From the NCBI RefSeq assembly GCF_000226115.1, contig NC_016457.1, positions 4,712,001 through 4,776,000 of the forward strand: a stretch of DNA of 64,000 nt. Reading direction: 5' to 3'. The notes under the pieces are model-generated. The model was not told the origin of the DNA and made no database searches. It was given only the letters and a program-made list of their open reading frames with translations. This stretch comes from Thermothielavioides terrestris NRRL 8126 (taxonomy: Eukaryota; Ascomycota; Sordariomycetes; Sordariales; Chaetomiaceae). The position numbers and the translations under genes were made by a program. Of this stretch, positions 9,836 through 21,429 are shown piece after piece (within the stretch, counting starts at the first letter, position 1; every line of letters begins with the position of its first letter).

Positions 9836-12419
9836 TCACTGCACCTGGCTGACAATCTCGCTCGCGCGGGTCAGCGACTCGACCATCTGCTGGCACTCCT
9901 TGCGGCGGCGGATCGTGTAGTCGCTCTCCTTGAGCAGGTCGTCGAGCTCGCTCTGGCGGTACATGTTCTCGAGCAGCTCCTTCTGCATCTCGTCCTTGGT
10001 ATAGCTGCACAATTGTTCCCATTCTAGTCAGTATATATGCATTGCACCGTTGTATGTGGATGTTTAAGGCGTGAACAAGGCGGAAGGGAGGAAAAAAAAA
10101 GAAGAAGAAGAAAACGCACGTGACGAGGTTCAGCATGATCGCCTTGGGGACCATGTCGATCATGGTCCGCTTGACGATGTTGAAGTAAGACGAGATGAGC
10201 AGCTCTGTAGGGATCACGGCCGTCAGTTTTCCATTCTCCTTCCCCGGTAGCAGGGACAAACAGGTAAAGGCGCCGACTCACTGATAACTTCCACCTCGAT
10301 GCCCTCCCGCTCCGACAGCGTCCCCGAAGCCTTGAGCGTCGGCGGTGGCGGCTCCATGGCGGCAGCCTTCTTCTTGTTCTTGGCGGCAAAGAAGCTGCCG
10401 AAGAAGCCCGTGTTCGACTGTTCCGAGTCGGCGCTGCCGCCCGGTGTCGGGCTGCCTGCGCGCGCCGGCGTGGCGGCCAGGGGCTTTCCCGTCTTGGGGT
10501 CGACCTGCACCGGCCGCGGCGGGTTGTGCCTCTCGTTGACGATCGCCATGGCCTTGTACAACGTCAGTCCGTGACCCAATGACAACTCCGGCGAACAGAG
10601 CTTTTTGAGACTTTGAAACTTACCCGGTGACCGTTCAGGAAATCAGGGTGCGCCGTGTTGATATAGCATGCCTCCATGGCGACCAGATCCCGCACCAGCT
10701 TGTTCGTCGGCTCCATGGCCTTCTTGAAGAAGGCGATTACCACGGCGTGGATCTTCTCCTTTAGCTGCGGGTACCGCCGGTACAGCTGCTTGCTGAGGAG
10801 CTGCGAGAGGATGCGCACCAGCTCGTCGTACACGAGCGACGCGCACTTCAAGCTGGGCTCCTCCAGCCGCTTGATCTGCTGCTTGACGATCAGCTCAAAG
10901 GCGGTGGTGCCCACGAACAGCGCGGGTGAGGCGCCGGACGAGTTGTACAGGATGGTGCGGATGTCGACGTCCTTGACCTGGTCGAAAGGGTCCACCGCCT
11001 TGACGCCGTTCGAGTACAGCTCGTGGAAGACGAAGCTGATTCTGGCGCCTCCCGAGAGTTCGGTGCTCGACAGCTCTGTGTTGTTGCCGTCCAGCACCGT
11101 GCGCCACTCGTTGGTGAACTCGGTGATGATGTTCAGCACGATGTTGGCGCTGTTGCCGAGCATCGACGGCCCCAGCGACTCGAGCTCCTGCGTGTACTTC
11201 TGCAGCGAGCTGGAGATGCGGGCCTTGATGTCCGGCAGGGTCTGCTTGATGTGCATCATCAGGATGAGGTTGAGCTTCCGAGCCAGGTAGGGCGTGCCGC
11301 AGTACGAGCTCTTGTTCCGGTACGCCTTGTGGCTCTCGAAGAAGTTCTTCTCGGCCTCGAGCGCGGCGTTGATGGGCTTCTTGTTGTCGATATCCCTCTG
11401 GCCGCGGTTCACCACCGGGACGTAGCCCAACCGGAGGGGGATGATACGCCCCGCCAGGATGTCCACCACGTCGGTGCCCTCGTCCATCAGGTCGACCTTG
11501 GTGAGCACGCCGATTGTCCGCTGGCCCTCGGGGTCGACCTCCCTGGCCAACTTCAGACCGTCCGAGTTGGCCAGATCGACGTTAGCGGCCGTCACGGCAA
11601 GGATGATGGCGTTCGACTTCTGGATGTACTTGAGAATCATGTCGCGGATCTGCCTCTCGATGTCGCGCGGCTGGTCGCCTACGGGCACCCGCGTCAGGCC
11701 GGGCAGGTCGACGAGGGTGAGGTTGAGCACGTTGGGCGAGTAGATGCGCAGGTTGATCGGGGCGGGCGAGATGCCGGCGTTCCGGCCGACCTTGGCCTCG
11801 GTCTCCCGGTTGATCTCATCGCGGATCTTGTTGAAATCGAAGAATTTCTGGCCTGGGATGTGCAGGAACTCGCCCCACTCCTCCGCGTTGGCCGCCTTGT
11901 CGGTGCTGTCGGCCAGCTGCTTCTCGACACCGACACCGTTCGCGTGCGACTGGGCTGGCCGGTTGATGAGCTGGAGGACGAGCGGGCGTCGGGTAACGAT
12001 GCCGGAACCGCGGGGTAGGCTATGATGTCGTGCGCGTTCAGTATGTGGCTGATTGGGGGTAGATGTCTCCGCGGGGCAGATGAGGGGTGCAGGCCGGGGG
12101 GGGGGCCGGATCGGGGGCGAGCGAAGGGACAGAGAGCAAGGTACTCACAAGTCGCGGCCGACGATATTTTCTAATACTGAGCTCTTCCCGCTGGACTGGC
12201 TGCCCACAACGACTATTTGCGGCAGATCGATGGGGTTGTTGACGCCGACGGTGGTGAAGACATCCTGCAGTCGGTTGACCAGTCTGGGCGGGGCAGGGGT
12301 CGGTCAGTGCCTGACGGGGCAACACCCCAACGATGCAACGACGTTCCGACGTACTTGATGAGTCCGGGGTCAGAAATGCCGCCGGGAGTGCTGAGCGACC
12401 CAGGGGTATCGGCCGTCAT
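9836..12419 (-). CDS. VPS1: Dynamin-like GTPase Vps1 (vacuolar sorting / peroxisome fission)
   Basis: Predicted exons on the minus strand are 12419-12355, 12283-12149, 12019-10624, 10552-10282, 10204-10120 and 10004-9836. They give 706 aa, very close to the roughly 700 aa usual for fungal Vps1. All five introns have GT/AG ends and all phases agree. G1 is GSQSSGKSS (residues 49-57), G3 DLPG (171-174) and G4 TKVD (240-243). A middle/stalk domain follows, then a Pro/Ser/Gly-rich insert ([15 protein letters not shown]) where classical dynamins have a PH domain. The C-terminal GTPase effector domain starts near [20 protein letters not shown]. Known role: assembling into collars that cut vesicles from late Golgi and endosomes and divide peroxisomes, with actin links. 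No damage is seen. Intron 3 uses the less common AAG acceptor. Confidence 0.97.
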
Positions 12420-13735
12420 ATTTACGGATGTGCACGGGGGAAATCGTGTGGTTGCAGGTGTTGCTGTTGGAGATCGGGGCCAGGGGCGGGAAGGCGACCC
12501 TTAGCTGCCGCCGGGGGGCGATGACAGATATCGGCTTCGGGGGACGCTCTTGTCTTTAAAGCGTTGGAGCTACGCTTGTCCTTGCGTCGACAGCCGGAAT
12601 GCTGCAGGACGGGCGCGTTGTCTTGTTTGCAGATATGAGGATTCGGGAGTGGCAGGGACGGGTCGGCAGGACGGGCGTCTTGGGTTTGGACGGCAAGACC
12701 AGGGCCAGACCGGCGATGCGTGGACTTCGTTGCGTGTGGGGCCGGAGCGTCGCAGCCTCCCGTCTGTGCAACGCAAGCCGCGCCTCTCAGCCGTGCCGTG
12801 CACGTGATCTGCCTGCACCCGGGCATCCCCTGCACCCTCGCCCGCGCAACTCCAAGTCAACCAACGGGGAATTGAAACTGCAGCGCACTTCGCCAGCAGC
12901 GAGATGGCTCGAACGAAGCAAGCCTACTGTGTTGCCTCCCTGCCTCACAAATCGAGCCAATCTCCCAACTCGCAAGAGATGACGTTGGACTCCACCGTTT
13001 TTTTCAGTTATTTGTCTGCCTAGAATAGCCAACGTTATTCCGCCGTCGTCACTAACAGCATTCGTCATGCAACGCCTCACGTTGACGCCGCCCACAGAGA
13101 CGCCGCCCACAGGAAGGGGGAAGGAGAGGGGGGTCAGCCGGCCGGTCCCCCTACACCAACGTTAGACCATGCGGCACCTCAAATTCGCCCTCGCCCAACA
13201 AAGCCAGCATTATCCTGATGGACACAGACGGCTCGCTGCTCATTGCACATACCCCTGGCAAGCACCGAGTTGAGTCGATTGAAGACCTCAGCTAGCTACC
13301 TACCGTGCAAAGAACGAATATTGAAAGCCCTGCTGTGTCCGCAACGGCACTTATAGCTAGCTCCTGCCTGCCGTCCCGGACTGGGATATTAACTGTCTCG
13401 TCCACTTGTGCCCGGCCAGCCGCTGTGGATGGCGGCCGGCTGTCCATCTGGATCTGGCACGCTGTCTTCAAGCCAGTGCAAGAATGACGAAGCAGGAGAG
13501 ATAAAAAAATAAAGAAAAGTAGCAGGTAAAACAGTAAAACGCCTTGTATCGCAGCCAGAACGAAAAGCAATGCACCGTCCCTGCCACCTATAACACCACC
13601 AGCCCCCATCTCCAAGTTCGCCGACCCCATGCTTAGCAGTATGACCAGCCGTGAGACAACCCATCCACTCCATAATGATGCTGGAAGACACATGGCAGCA
13701 GACTTGTACTGAGGTGCCTCTTGCCACGCCAAAGA
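12420..13735. other. Intergenic region upstream of Vps1 and downstream of the WD40 gene
   Basis: Contains the Vps1 5' UTR and promoter and the 3' UTR of the WD40 gene. Frames such as 13292-13732 on the minus strand have no recognisable domain and skewed composition. No gene is supported. Confidence 0.4.
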
Positions 13736-16366
13736 CTACGCCTCTTCCGAATGCCGGCCGCCGTTGCTAGCTCCCCGCGCCGTGCCGTTAGAGTACCGCT
13801 TCTCCGAGGACATCGCTCGAGCCCGTTCCCGATTTGACCAGCTAACAGAGCCCAAGCGTCAATGACATGCCCGACCTGGTGCGTGCTAACGCGGGGGAAA
13901 GCGGGGGAAGGGGGGAAACAGTCTGCAACTCACATTTTGATCCTTCCGTCGTCTCCCGCCGTGGCGAACATGCACGGGTCGCACGGGTTCCAGGAAACCG
14001 TGTTGCAGCTCGGATGGTGAGCTTCAGCCTCGTGCACGAGAATTCCCTTCATCTTGTGCCAGATGAAGACGCGACCATCTACAACAACAGGAGAGCTTTG
14101 CGTTAGCAGGGTGACCACCTCTCTCGCCGCGGTGCGGGACTATATAGCGCGCCAGGATATGAAAATCTCACCTTCGCTGCCGCTGATGACAAAGTTTTCG
14201 TTGGCGCCGCCGAAACCGCTGCGGATGGTGAACTGCCCGCCCGTCTGGCCCGTATATCTCTGCACCGTCTCGCGGGTCTCGATGTCGATCAAGAGCGCCT
14301 CGTTGTCGCTCTTGTTGACCAGCATGTACTTCGAGTCCCGGCTGATGCTGACGCAGGTGGCTCTGCTGTTTAGGGCCAGGTCGTAGACGAGCTCCCGCGT
14401 GCCGAAGTTGTAGACGTGCAGGTTGCACCGCTCGTCCATGGCCACCAGCCAGCGCTGGTCGGGCGACAGCGCGACATCTTCGGTCCGGTGCGTCTTTGCA
14501 AAGGAATAGACGCACTCCTCCGCCATGTTCCACAGGCAGAGCGACTGCTTCTTGTCGAAGGACCCGAGGACGAACGTCCGGCCGTCGGCGGGCCACACGC
14601 AGCTGCTGATTGGCTCTTCAAATCCGCTGAGCGTGCTCACACATTCGCCCGTCTGTAGCCTCAAGTCAGTAAGTCCAGTACGTCGCGCCTTGCCTTGGCC
14701 AGTCGTCGCCGCCGAGAAAGAAAAGGAAACGAGAACACTCACATCAACGTGCCAAACCTTGGCGACGTGGTTCTTACCGCAGCTGACGAGTAATTTGCTG
14801 TCAGGCGACCACGCAACACTGCCAATTCCACCGGGATGCCCGCGGAGCTCGTGTAGCAACGTAAGGTGCTCCACGTCCCAGACGCTGACTGCCTCGTCCG
14901 TACCGCAGCTAGCCAGGCGCCTGCCGTCGGGCGAGAAGCAGACCTGCCAGATCTCCTCGGGCCTTTTCGACGCTTCGATTCGAGGGCTGCATAGCTCAAC
15001 CAGCACTTCCGACGGGAACCGGCTTCTGTCGCACGAATGGTCCGTGTAGAGCGAAGGCGGCTCCTCTGTGGTGTGGTAGAGGCACCTGTCCACCTGGCTG
15101 CGTTTCACGTCGTGCAGAAGCGCAGCGAGGCGGTGGTCTGGAAGCATGACTTCCGGGGATATCGACTCTGCAGCAATCGAGCGTCAACCAATTGCGGCAC
15201 GAAGCACGCATACGCACGGGCGGGCGGTGGTAATTCGAAAACCCACCTGAGAGACGCTCTAGTAGAAGCTGCCTGGACCGGCCATCGGCGCCATCCCAGT
15301 TAGCCCTGCTTCGGAGATCTTCGGCATCCTGGCACATGAGGAACCTCGAGAGGAGATGGAGCGTCTGGTGCTGGTCCGAGCACAGCGGCGACAGCTCGTT
15401 GCGGAGCACAGTCAAGGCTTGTGACGTCTCCCGCCGCTCCAAGAGCTCGAGGAACTTCTGCTGCCGAATCTGGAACCTCATGGCATTGCGGTCCGCTCCC
15501 GGCGCCAACACCAGGCCATCTCCGGACCCCTGACCGGGCCGCCGACCGCTGTCCCTAGAGAGCAGCTGCTCCGCTTTGACCCAGTCGCCGCCCAGCACGG
15601 CGTGCCGGAAGGCAACCACGTCTGGGCTCTCGACCTGGAAGCCGCTCTCTTCAGCAACACTCTCTGCTGCCGCATGGTATCCCAGCTCATTCAGGGCCTG
15701 GATCAAGATGCGCGTAATCTGCTCTCGATCGTGGCCCAAGTAATCCTCGCGCTGCCCCGCCACCGGTCCCCCGTTGGCGCCGGCGGCTCGCGGCCGGTTC
15801 GACACCACCCGCGCAGCCCGGGTAGACGGGCCCCCGTTATCGATCTCCGTCAGCATGCTGTCACAGCGTCTTCGCTTCGGTTGTAACTGGTTGCCTGCTC
15901 CGCCTTCCTCGGCCTCCTCAGACTCGGCCCTCGGTCTCCTTCCAAGTATTCCAGCCGGCCGGCTGGGCGACGGTGGCAAGGCTGTGTCTCGGGAGCCAGA
16001 CCTGGGCCCGGCGAGCTGAGTGGAGCTGGGCACTGACGTCGGGTTCGGAAATTGCAAGGGCGGGAGCGGCGACGGCGGTGGGACGGTGTCGTTCGGAGAC
16101 ACTAAACGGATGGGGGGCGGGGAGGCCGGATTGTCGGGCGGGGGCGGAATATAGATAGAACCTTGGAGGGGGGGTTGGTCTGCCACGGCGCCAGAGTTGG
16201 GTTCTGCGGGAACGAAGAGCGGTCCCGCAGAAAGACAAGGTGGATGGCGTGTGTGTTGAGATGGATGCCTTTCTCGGGGGTGGGAGGAGCGGTTCGGCGT
16301 GATCGATGACGGTGCCGGGGCATCAACGTTTGGATGCTGGATGTGCGCTTGAGCTCGACCGTCCAC
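13736..16366 (-). CDS. GID7: LisH-CTLH-WD40 protein, Gid7/WDR26-like (GID/CTLH ubiquitin ligase subunit); start uncertain
   Basis: Predicted exons on the minus strand are (16366)-15247, 15167-14743, 14652-14172, 14078-13934 and 13841-13736. All phases agree; the open part encodes 758 residues. A Pro/Ser-rich N-terminal third ends in a basic PKRRRC patch. A LisH motif (REQITRILIQALNELGYHAA) and a CTLH-type helical region follow, then WD40 repeats with GH...WD-type endings such as LASCGTDEAVSVWD, KVWHVD, LCLWN and FATAGDDGRIKIW (the last rebuilt over the final intron). In the family, Gid7/WDR26 dimerises and helps join GID/CTLH E3 complexes into supramolecular rings that target gluconeogenic enzymes and other substrates. 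The 5' limit is unclear: the frame opens at 16366 without ATG next to a CGCCAG acceptor-like site, so a short upstream exon is likely. The first in-frame ATG, at 15856, would remove the proline-rich region. Confidence 0.87.
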
Positions 16367-18080
16367 AGCTGGCGAGAAAAACGGTAGGGACTTCCAAGTC
16401 GATCATGAGATGCCGTTGCTACCGAGTGTCGACAGCCGCGGGCACCATGGAAAAGCGGGCCAGCTTGCGTGCTTCGTCCGGACGTGCACAGTGCAGGTTG
16501 TCTGGTGGGTGGTCCAGTGATCGCCAGATGAGGAACTCGCAGCGTCCAGCTCAAAAATAACAGTCTAGAGGAAGGTCAGGTAGTTATGTACTTGAGTATG
16601 GAGTGTCATAAGCAGCTGATGAGCGTTTGACGTCCATCTGTCAGAGCCCAGTGCGTCTGCTGGCCAGGTTGCCAAGAGCGGGTGGGAACCTGCTGTGGGA
16701 CAATGAGTGAGCTGTCCGCCAATGGTGAATGCCAGCAAACGTTAGTTAGCGTCCCAGCATGTTTGGGTAGGTGCTCCCTGTCTTCTGCAGCCGTCAGGGT
16801 TCCTTGTTTGGGGACCAAGGGTAACGTGGAGGTTACGGAGTGCCGCGTCGTTGATTGGCTTCCTGCCCTCCAGCCCGGAGAATCCGCTGCAATTGCTGCC
16901 TGTCGTGCCAGTGCTTTATAATTGGTGTATCGTTCGGATGTCCGCACCCACCTTAATATGAACTCCTGTGCTGTGGTACGGAATACAGAATACAGGGTTG
17001 GTAGGAAGTCAATGGAATGACACTTGCTTCATCCTCTGCACTATGTGCAGTGAAGAATTTCCGGCATGCACAGCGCAACCGACAAGGACCGCGCTTTCCA
17101 TCCGACGTTTCATTCCCGTCGAAGGTGAAAGAGCAAACGTGCCATCGGGCGACGTGGACAGCTGAGGAACATCCACATTCACATCCGCATCTGACAGCCT
17201 CGCCTCATCTGCGTTCCATATTCCGCCCCAACTTTGAGGCTGGCTGTGTACCTGCCTCCTGGCACCTGCCAGGCTTTTGTTCGTACATGATTAATCTTAT
17301 TTGTTTTCACCTTAAAATTAACCTTGCAAAATTCTTTGATTATCTCTAGGCGGTGATTCTAAATGTCGGGCGTCTAAGCTTGACTGCCACCGAGCGATGC
17401 GCTGCCGCCAGAGACTTCGTGTGTAGCTGGCGTCCCGTTCGAAGCCCTATCCTGCTGGTCTCGCCAGCTCCGCGTCATAATGGCTATAACAAAGTCATCT
17501 TTCTTCATAGCCAGAGACCGATGCTTGTGCTTCCCTGGAATCTTCATGTATGCCGCCAGGAGGGCCTCGCGGATACCAAAACATAGTTGACAGCCTTTTT
17601 TTCCTTTTCTTCTTTCTCCTTTTTTTTTTCTATTTTCTTCTTCTTTCCCCCTTTTTCTTCTTTTCTTCTTGTTTCCTTTCTTTTCTTTTCTTTTGTTCTG
17701 TTTTAAGGGGCGGGTGTTGGGGAGGTTGGGGAAGGGGGTAGTAGTGGTTCTCGCGACGGGATGAGAACAGAGAAAAGACAAACTGGAACTTTTCCTCCAT
17801 TGAGTTGGTGTTTTGCCCACATGAACAGCTCTGGGACTAGGTGGTGTGGTTGGTAGCTCGGTGTCTACGCTTCCTCCGGACTAGAGAGAGACTTCCCGAC
17901 TACTCTTTTATCCAGGCCATCTGGGGGAGGGCTAGGAGGGCGAGGTGAAGCGAGTATGCAAGAGGCAAAACGGGCAGTTACATGCGCTTGAGTGCCCGGA
18001 CAAAAGCAGCGTTACCCAGGTGCGGGCGCTAGCTCGTCCTCAACAAGTAGACGTTCTGGCCAGAGTTGATAGCGAGTAAG
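16367..18080. other. Intergenic region upstream of the Gid7/WDR26-like gene
   Basis: It should hold the promoter and probable first exon of the WD40 gene. The rest has no gene I can support. Frames at 17374-17820 on the minus strand are translations of a pyrimidine-rich tract, listed separately. Confidence 0.4.
17595..17704. repeat. Polypyrimidine (T/C) low-complexity tract
   Basis: About 110 bases consist almost only of T and C (with very few A or G) in irregular TTTC/TTC units. It makes artificial Lys/Arg/Glu-rich frames on the other strand. Confidence 0.85.
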
Positions 18081-18111
18081 TGGTGTGAGTTCCACGGATC
18101 CGTCTGACATC

Positions 18112-18331
18112 ACGCGTCTCTACCTACCTGCTCATGGAGCACATGTCGGACGGCAACCTGCTTTCGCTGCACCGGAGGCCCAAACCCTTCGAGGTAAGGC
18201 GATTCTACACAGCCGAGATAGCATCAGGCCTCGAAGCAATCCACAAGCTCGGCTTCGTCCTGGGACTCCAAGCTTGAAAACATTCTTGTAGCTGAAGATG
18301 GCCCCCTCGATCTCGCCGATGTTGGGATCTA
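18112..18331 (+). pseudogene. Decayed AGC-type protein kinase fragment (subdomains V-VII)
   Basis: One frame reads YLLMEHMSDGNLLSLHRRP, then FYTAEIASGLEAIHKLGFVL. These match the hinge/alpha-D and alpha-E regions of PKC/AGC kinases. A 1-nt frame change near 18260 follows, and the next frame reads DSKLENILVAEDGPL...LADVGI, which matches the catalytic loop and DFG region (DLKxENIL...G...ADFG). The loop Asp-Lys-Asn remains, but the HRD arginine region is broken by the frameshift and the DFG reads DVG. A TAG follows at once. No full kinase N- or C-lobe could be recovered nearby. This is a relic, not an expressed kinase. Confidence 0.65.
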
Positions 18332-19436
18332 GAAGGTTTCAGCAAACAACAAAACAATCTTGACGGTTGCGAACTCCGCTAGCAACTGGCATCGAGCAGC
18401 TAGGGTCAGAGCCAAAGCCTGGTCAATCCCAGCGTGATCAATTCTCCCCTGAGCAACCACGCTCAGGCTGACTACTCGCAACAGCCCGGGATGCTTGAAG
18501 CTCACTAGACTGTAGGCGCGGCTCCATTCACTGCTCCGGAGCTGGTGTTGCGAAAGGAGTACTCCTATGACCAAGACTGGCGGTCGCTAAAAGTGATCAT
18601 GTAAGTGGCACACCTCGTCCATCCATGCATCTTCTCTTCCCATGATATCGCTTCACGGCGTAGCTGGTGGAGTAGCAAGTGGGTTATAACCCATACGGAG
18701 TATGCCGTAGAGGGAAAGTCCGCTACCTGACCTAGGACACAGCAGGTTCGAACTCCTCGTGGGTTGGGGCCCCTATCCAGGCCGCAACCATCTATGCCCT
18801 CCTTCAACCGGCTCTTCATCAACTGGCGAGATAGTCTGCTCTTCCCTGCGGACGGCGAGCTCTACATGTCTAGCATCCATCTCCTCCGGAAGCCGCCCCC
18901 TACTCCTCAGTCTTACTCTCCAGATCCCCCTCACCTGAAACCCTGCTCAGCCCAACCGGACCTAACCCTGTTTAACCTAACCATAGCTAACGTCCCCTCC
19001 CCCCCTCCTTCCTCCTGGTCCTCTCCCAGTTCCTGCCACACTGTCCCGCATCACAGCCTCCACCACCAAGACCGTAAAACCCGCCTTGGGAGCCTCCGCC
19101 TGCTAGCGTAGGTCCGATCGTTCCAGGTGCTGGTGGTGCCGCTGGCGTGGCTAGTGGTGTTGGTGCCGGTGATGGGGCGGGGCGGCAGCCGATCGACGAG
19201 GCGGAAGAGTATAAGGGGGGTCTGCCGATTCTGAGGTGTGGTTTCAAGAGGTTTAGTTAATCCTGAATTGACGGTCTTGGGTGTTTGGGGGTGCTTTGCG
19301 TTCGGGAGGGGAATTCAGGGGCTGGAGTGGGTGCCATCTGTTTGGCTGTGGGCCTGGTGATTGGCCTGGCCGAGATGTCCGCTCCTCGCTGTGGTTTGTC
19401 CCTGGTCTCGCATGTTGCTCAGGCTTGATAGTAGAC
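18332..19436. other. Intergenic DNA leading into the repeat block
   Basis: A plus-strand frame at 18764-19111 (NRLFINWRDSLLFPADGELY segment, then Pro-rich) might be a further relic, but I do not recognise it. Base composition is still ordinary; AT enrichment starts only after about 19600. Confidence 0.35.
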
Positions 19437-19766
19437 GTTAAAGAGGTCCCGCCAAGACTAATTTCGGCCAATTGTCGGCAATGTTTTTACACCGTCAATA
19501 CGTCGCCAAGATCGCTATGGGGTTTGCACTATCGCCAAGGTTTAGTTCGCCAGGGGTACGGGGGGAGGCGCTAGCCCCCCGCTAGTTAGGATTTAGGTTA
19601 AGGTTAGGATATAGGCTATAGTTAGGGTATGGGTTATCCTCGTTTTCTTTTTTTTCGATTTGGTTGAGGTATTGTAAAGTTGTTGTTATTATAAGTCTTA
19701 CGATTTTACATTGTTAATATTTGAAGTTATAGCGGCCCCGCTTACTCTTGGCGAGTTGTAATTATT
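19437..19766 (+). mobile_element. TIR element (MITE-like) copy A, left part, split by LTR element I
   Basis: It starts with GTTAAAGAGGTCCCGCC and matches copies C and D along its length, including the CGCTAGCCCCCCGCTAG-type segment, the TTAGG-rich core and a TTTTTTCGATTTGGTTGAGG block. The match stops where the 5' LTR begins. The missing right end is at 50078-50124. The two parts together make about 377 bp, the same size as copy D. The first 150 bp are close to the other copies; towards the LTR it becomes rich in transitions to A/T. Confidence 0.85.
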
Positions 19767-20266
19767 TGTTGGATTGGGGTAATAGACTACCTGGATATAG
19801 GGGGACCTAGTTTTTCTACTTTTCTATTTGTCTTAGAGCGTTGTATTCGTTGTTAAGGGGTCTAGCCCTCTAATCATATATATTTAAGTGGGCTAAGCCT
19901 ATCTTCTTTATTATTAAGTAAGACATTAAGTAGTTGTCAATATACGTTCGTTGACACTACGTTGATGGTCCTCCTTCTTCTAAGAAGGCTATTGAGCCTC
20001 TCCTTTCGTTGTTCTACCTCTGTCTAGACGGTAGGCATTCGAGCTATTGAGCTCTAACTATATTCTTATTGTCTTTTATCTTTCTACTATATTCTACTAG
20101 ATGTACTTGAGCTATATATCTTCCTTTTGGGAGATATCTTTCCTATTACTCAATATATACTATCTTTATCCGTCTAGAGGTATACTATATTCTTTTAGGA
20201 GCTATCTTATACGCTTGATCCTAGGTATAGTAGGGTAGGTTGGTATAGAGGTTTTATACTATTTTA
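19767..20266 (+). repeat. Element I 5' LTR
   Basis: 500 bp, starting TGTTGGATTGGGG and ending ...ACTATTTTA. It aligns end to end with 49579-50077. The two differ mainly by transitions, for example GTTTTATACTATTTTA against GTTTTGCACCATTTCA at the ends. TG...CA-type ends are inferred from the less mutated 3' copy. Confidence 0.85.
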
Positions 20267-21429
20267 AATAGGGGCTTAATTAGAGAGGAGCTTAGCTTTA
20301 TATCTAAATAGGATAGTATAGACTACGAAGTTTTCTAAGATTATAGAACTATACGATACTATATTAATAGCTATATAACGACGATATAACTAACCTATTA
20401 AGGCTTTGGTATACCGATACCAGCATCTCTAGGAGGTATAGAAACTTATTGAGGTATATACGTTCTAGGGGTCTGTTGAGACCTTGTCCTAAGAGACCTT
20501 CCTTTACCTAAATAGCGTAGGGTATCGAAAAGATATCTTGTTATCTCTAATACTTCGAAGACCTATTGAGGCTTCGTTATCGTTGATATAGCGGTTGTAA
20601 AACGCTAACCTAATCAAAAGACGATAGTTCTATCCTCCTAAATAGAGATAGAGGTAGAATTTTCATCGATTATTATTTTCTTCCTTAGTCTAGTCGAACT
20701 AGTTACAAAAGTAGTTAAACGTAGTAGCTACTTATAAGCTTCTAAGCTTAGGACTATACCTTTATAACATTTAGCTTCTTCTAATAGTATATCTAGTACT
20801 GTTTTATATTAGATACAAGGTCTTGATATAGACTTTTGCTTTTCTTCTTAAGAGCTATACTTTTACCGCTATTACACTAGTTGGGTCTAGTATATTAGTT
20901 GCTAGGGGTATCTAGGTAATCTACAAGGAACCTATAGTCATCCTTTAAGGCGTTTAGACTATATATTTCGAAGGAACCTAGCTTTTTAAGAAGTTTTCTT
21001 CCTCTAGATAGACGTTAAAGGAGTCGATATTCCTATAGAAGTATATATATTAGTCTTTTTATAGTCTATCGATATAATCGTTACCTTTTTTAAAGACGAT
21101 AGCTAAGCGTCTAATAACTAGACTCTAGCGATATATATATATATTGTCTATAGAAGCTCTAGGAATTCTATCGACCTCTATAATACTATTAATCTTAATA
21201 TTAACCTCCGAAGGAGAGTCTAAAGATATATTTATCTTATAGCCTTTCTAAGGTATACTAAACGAAGAAGACCTAGCTAAAGTAGTATAGATACCCCTTC
21301 TATCTTCGCTAGATACCTCTACTCTACTTATCTATATAGAGGTACCTATAGTAATACCTTCTAGTCTCTTCGAAGCCAAAGCTCTAAGGAAGATAACTAA
21401 GTATGTTCTTACTATTATATTTAGTATAA
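20267..21429 (+). other. Element I 5' internal region
   Basis: AT-rich, RIP-decayed sequence between the 5' LTR and the first coding-like stretch. No primer-binding site complementary to a tRNA 3' end is obvious after the LTR. It probably includes the 5' UTR and the start of gag, but I cannot define it. Confidence 0.35.

Noticed and set aside
17374..17820. 148-codon minus-strand frame rich in Lys, Arg and Glu
   Set aside because: It is a translation of the polypyrimidine tract, not a gene.
18650..18780. tRNA-like segment with GGTTCGAAC and a GTGGGTTATAACCCA-type arm
   Set aside because: The T-stem pairs poorly, the anticodon loop would be one base short, and no acceptor stem closes. It is not a supportable tRNA.
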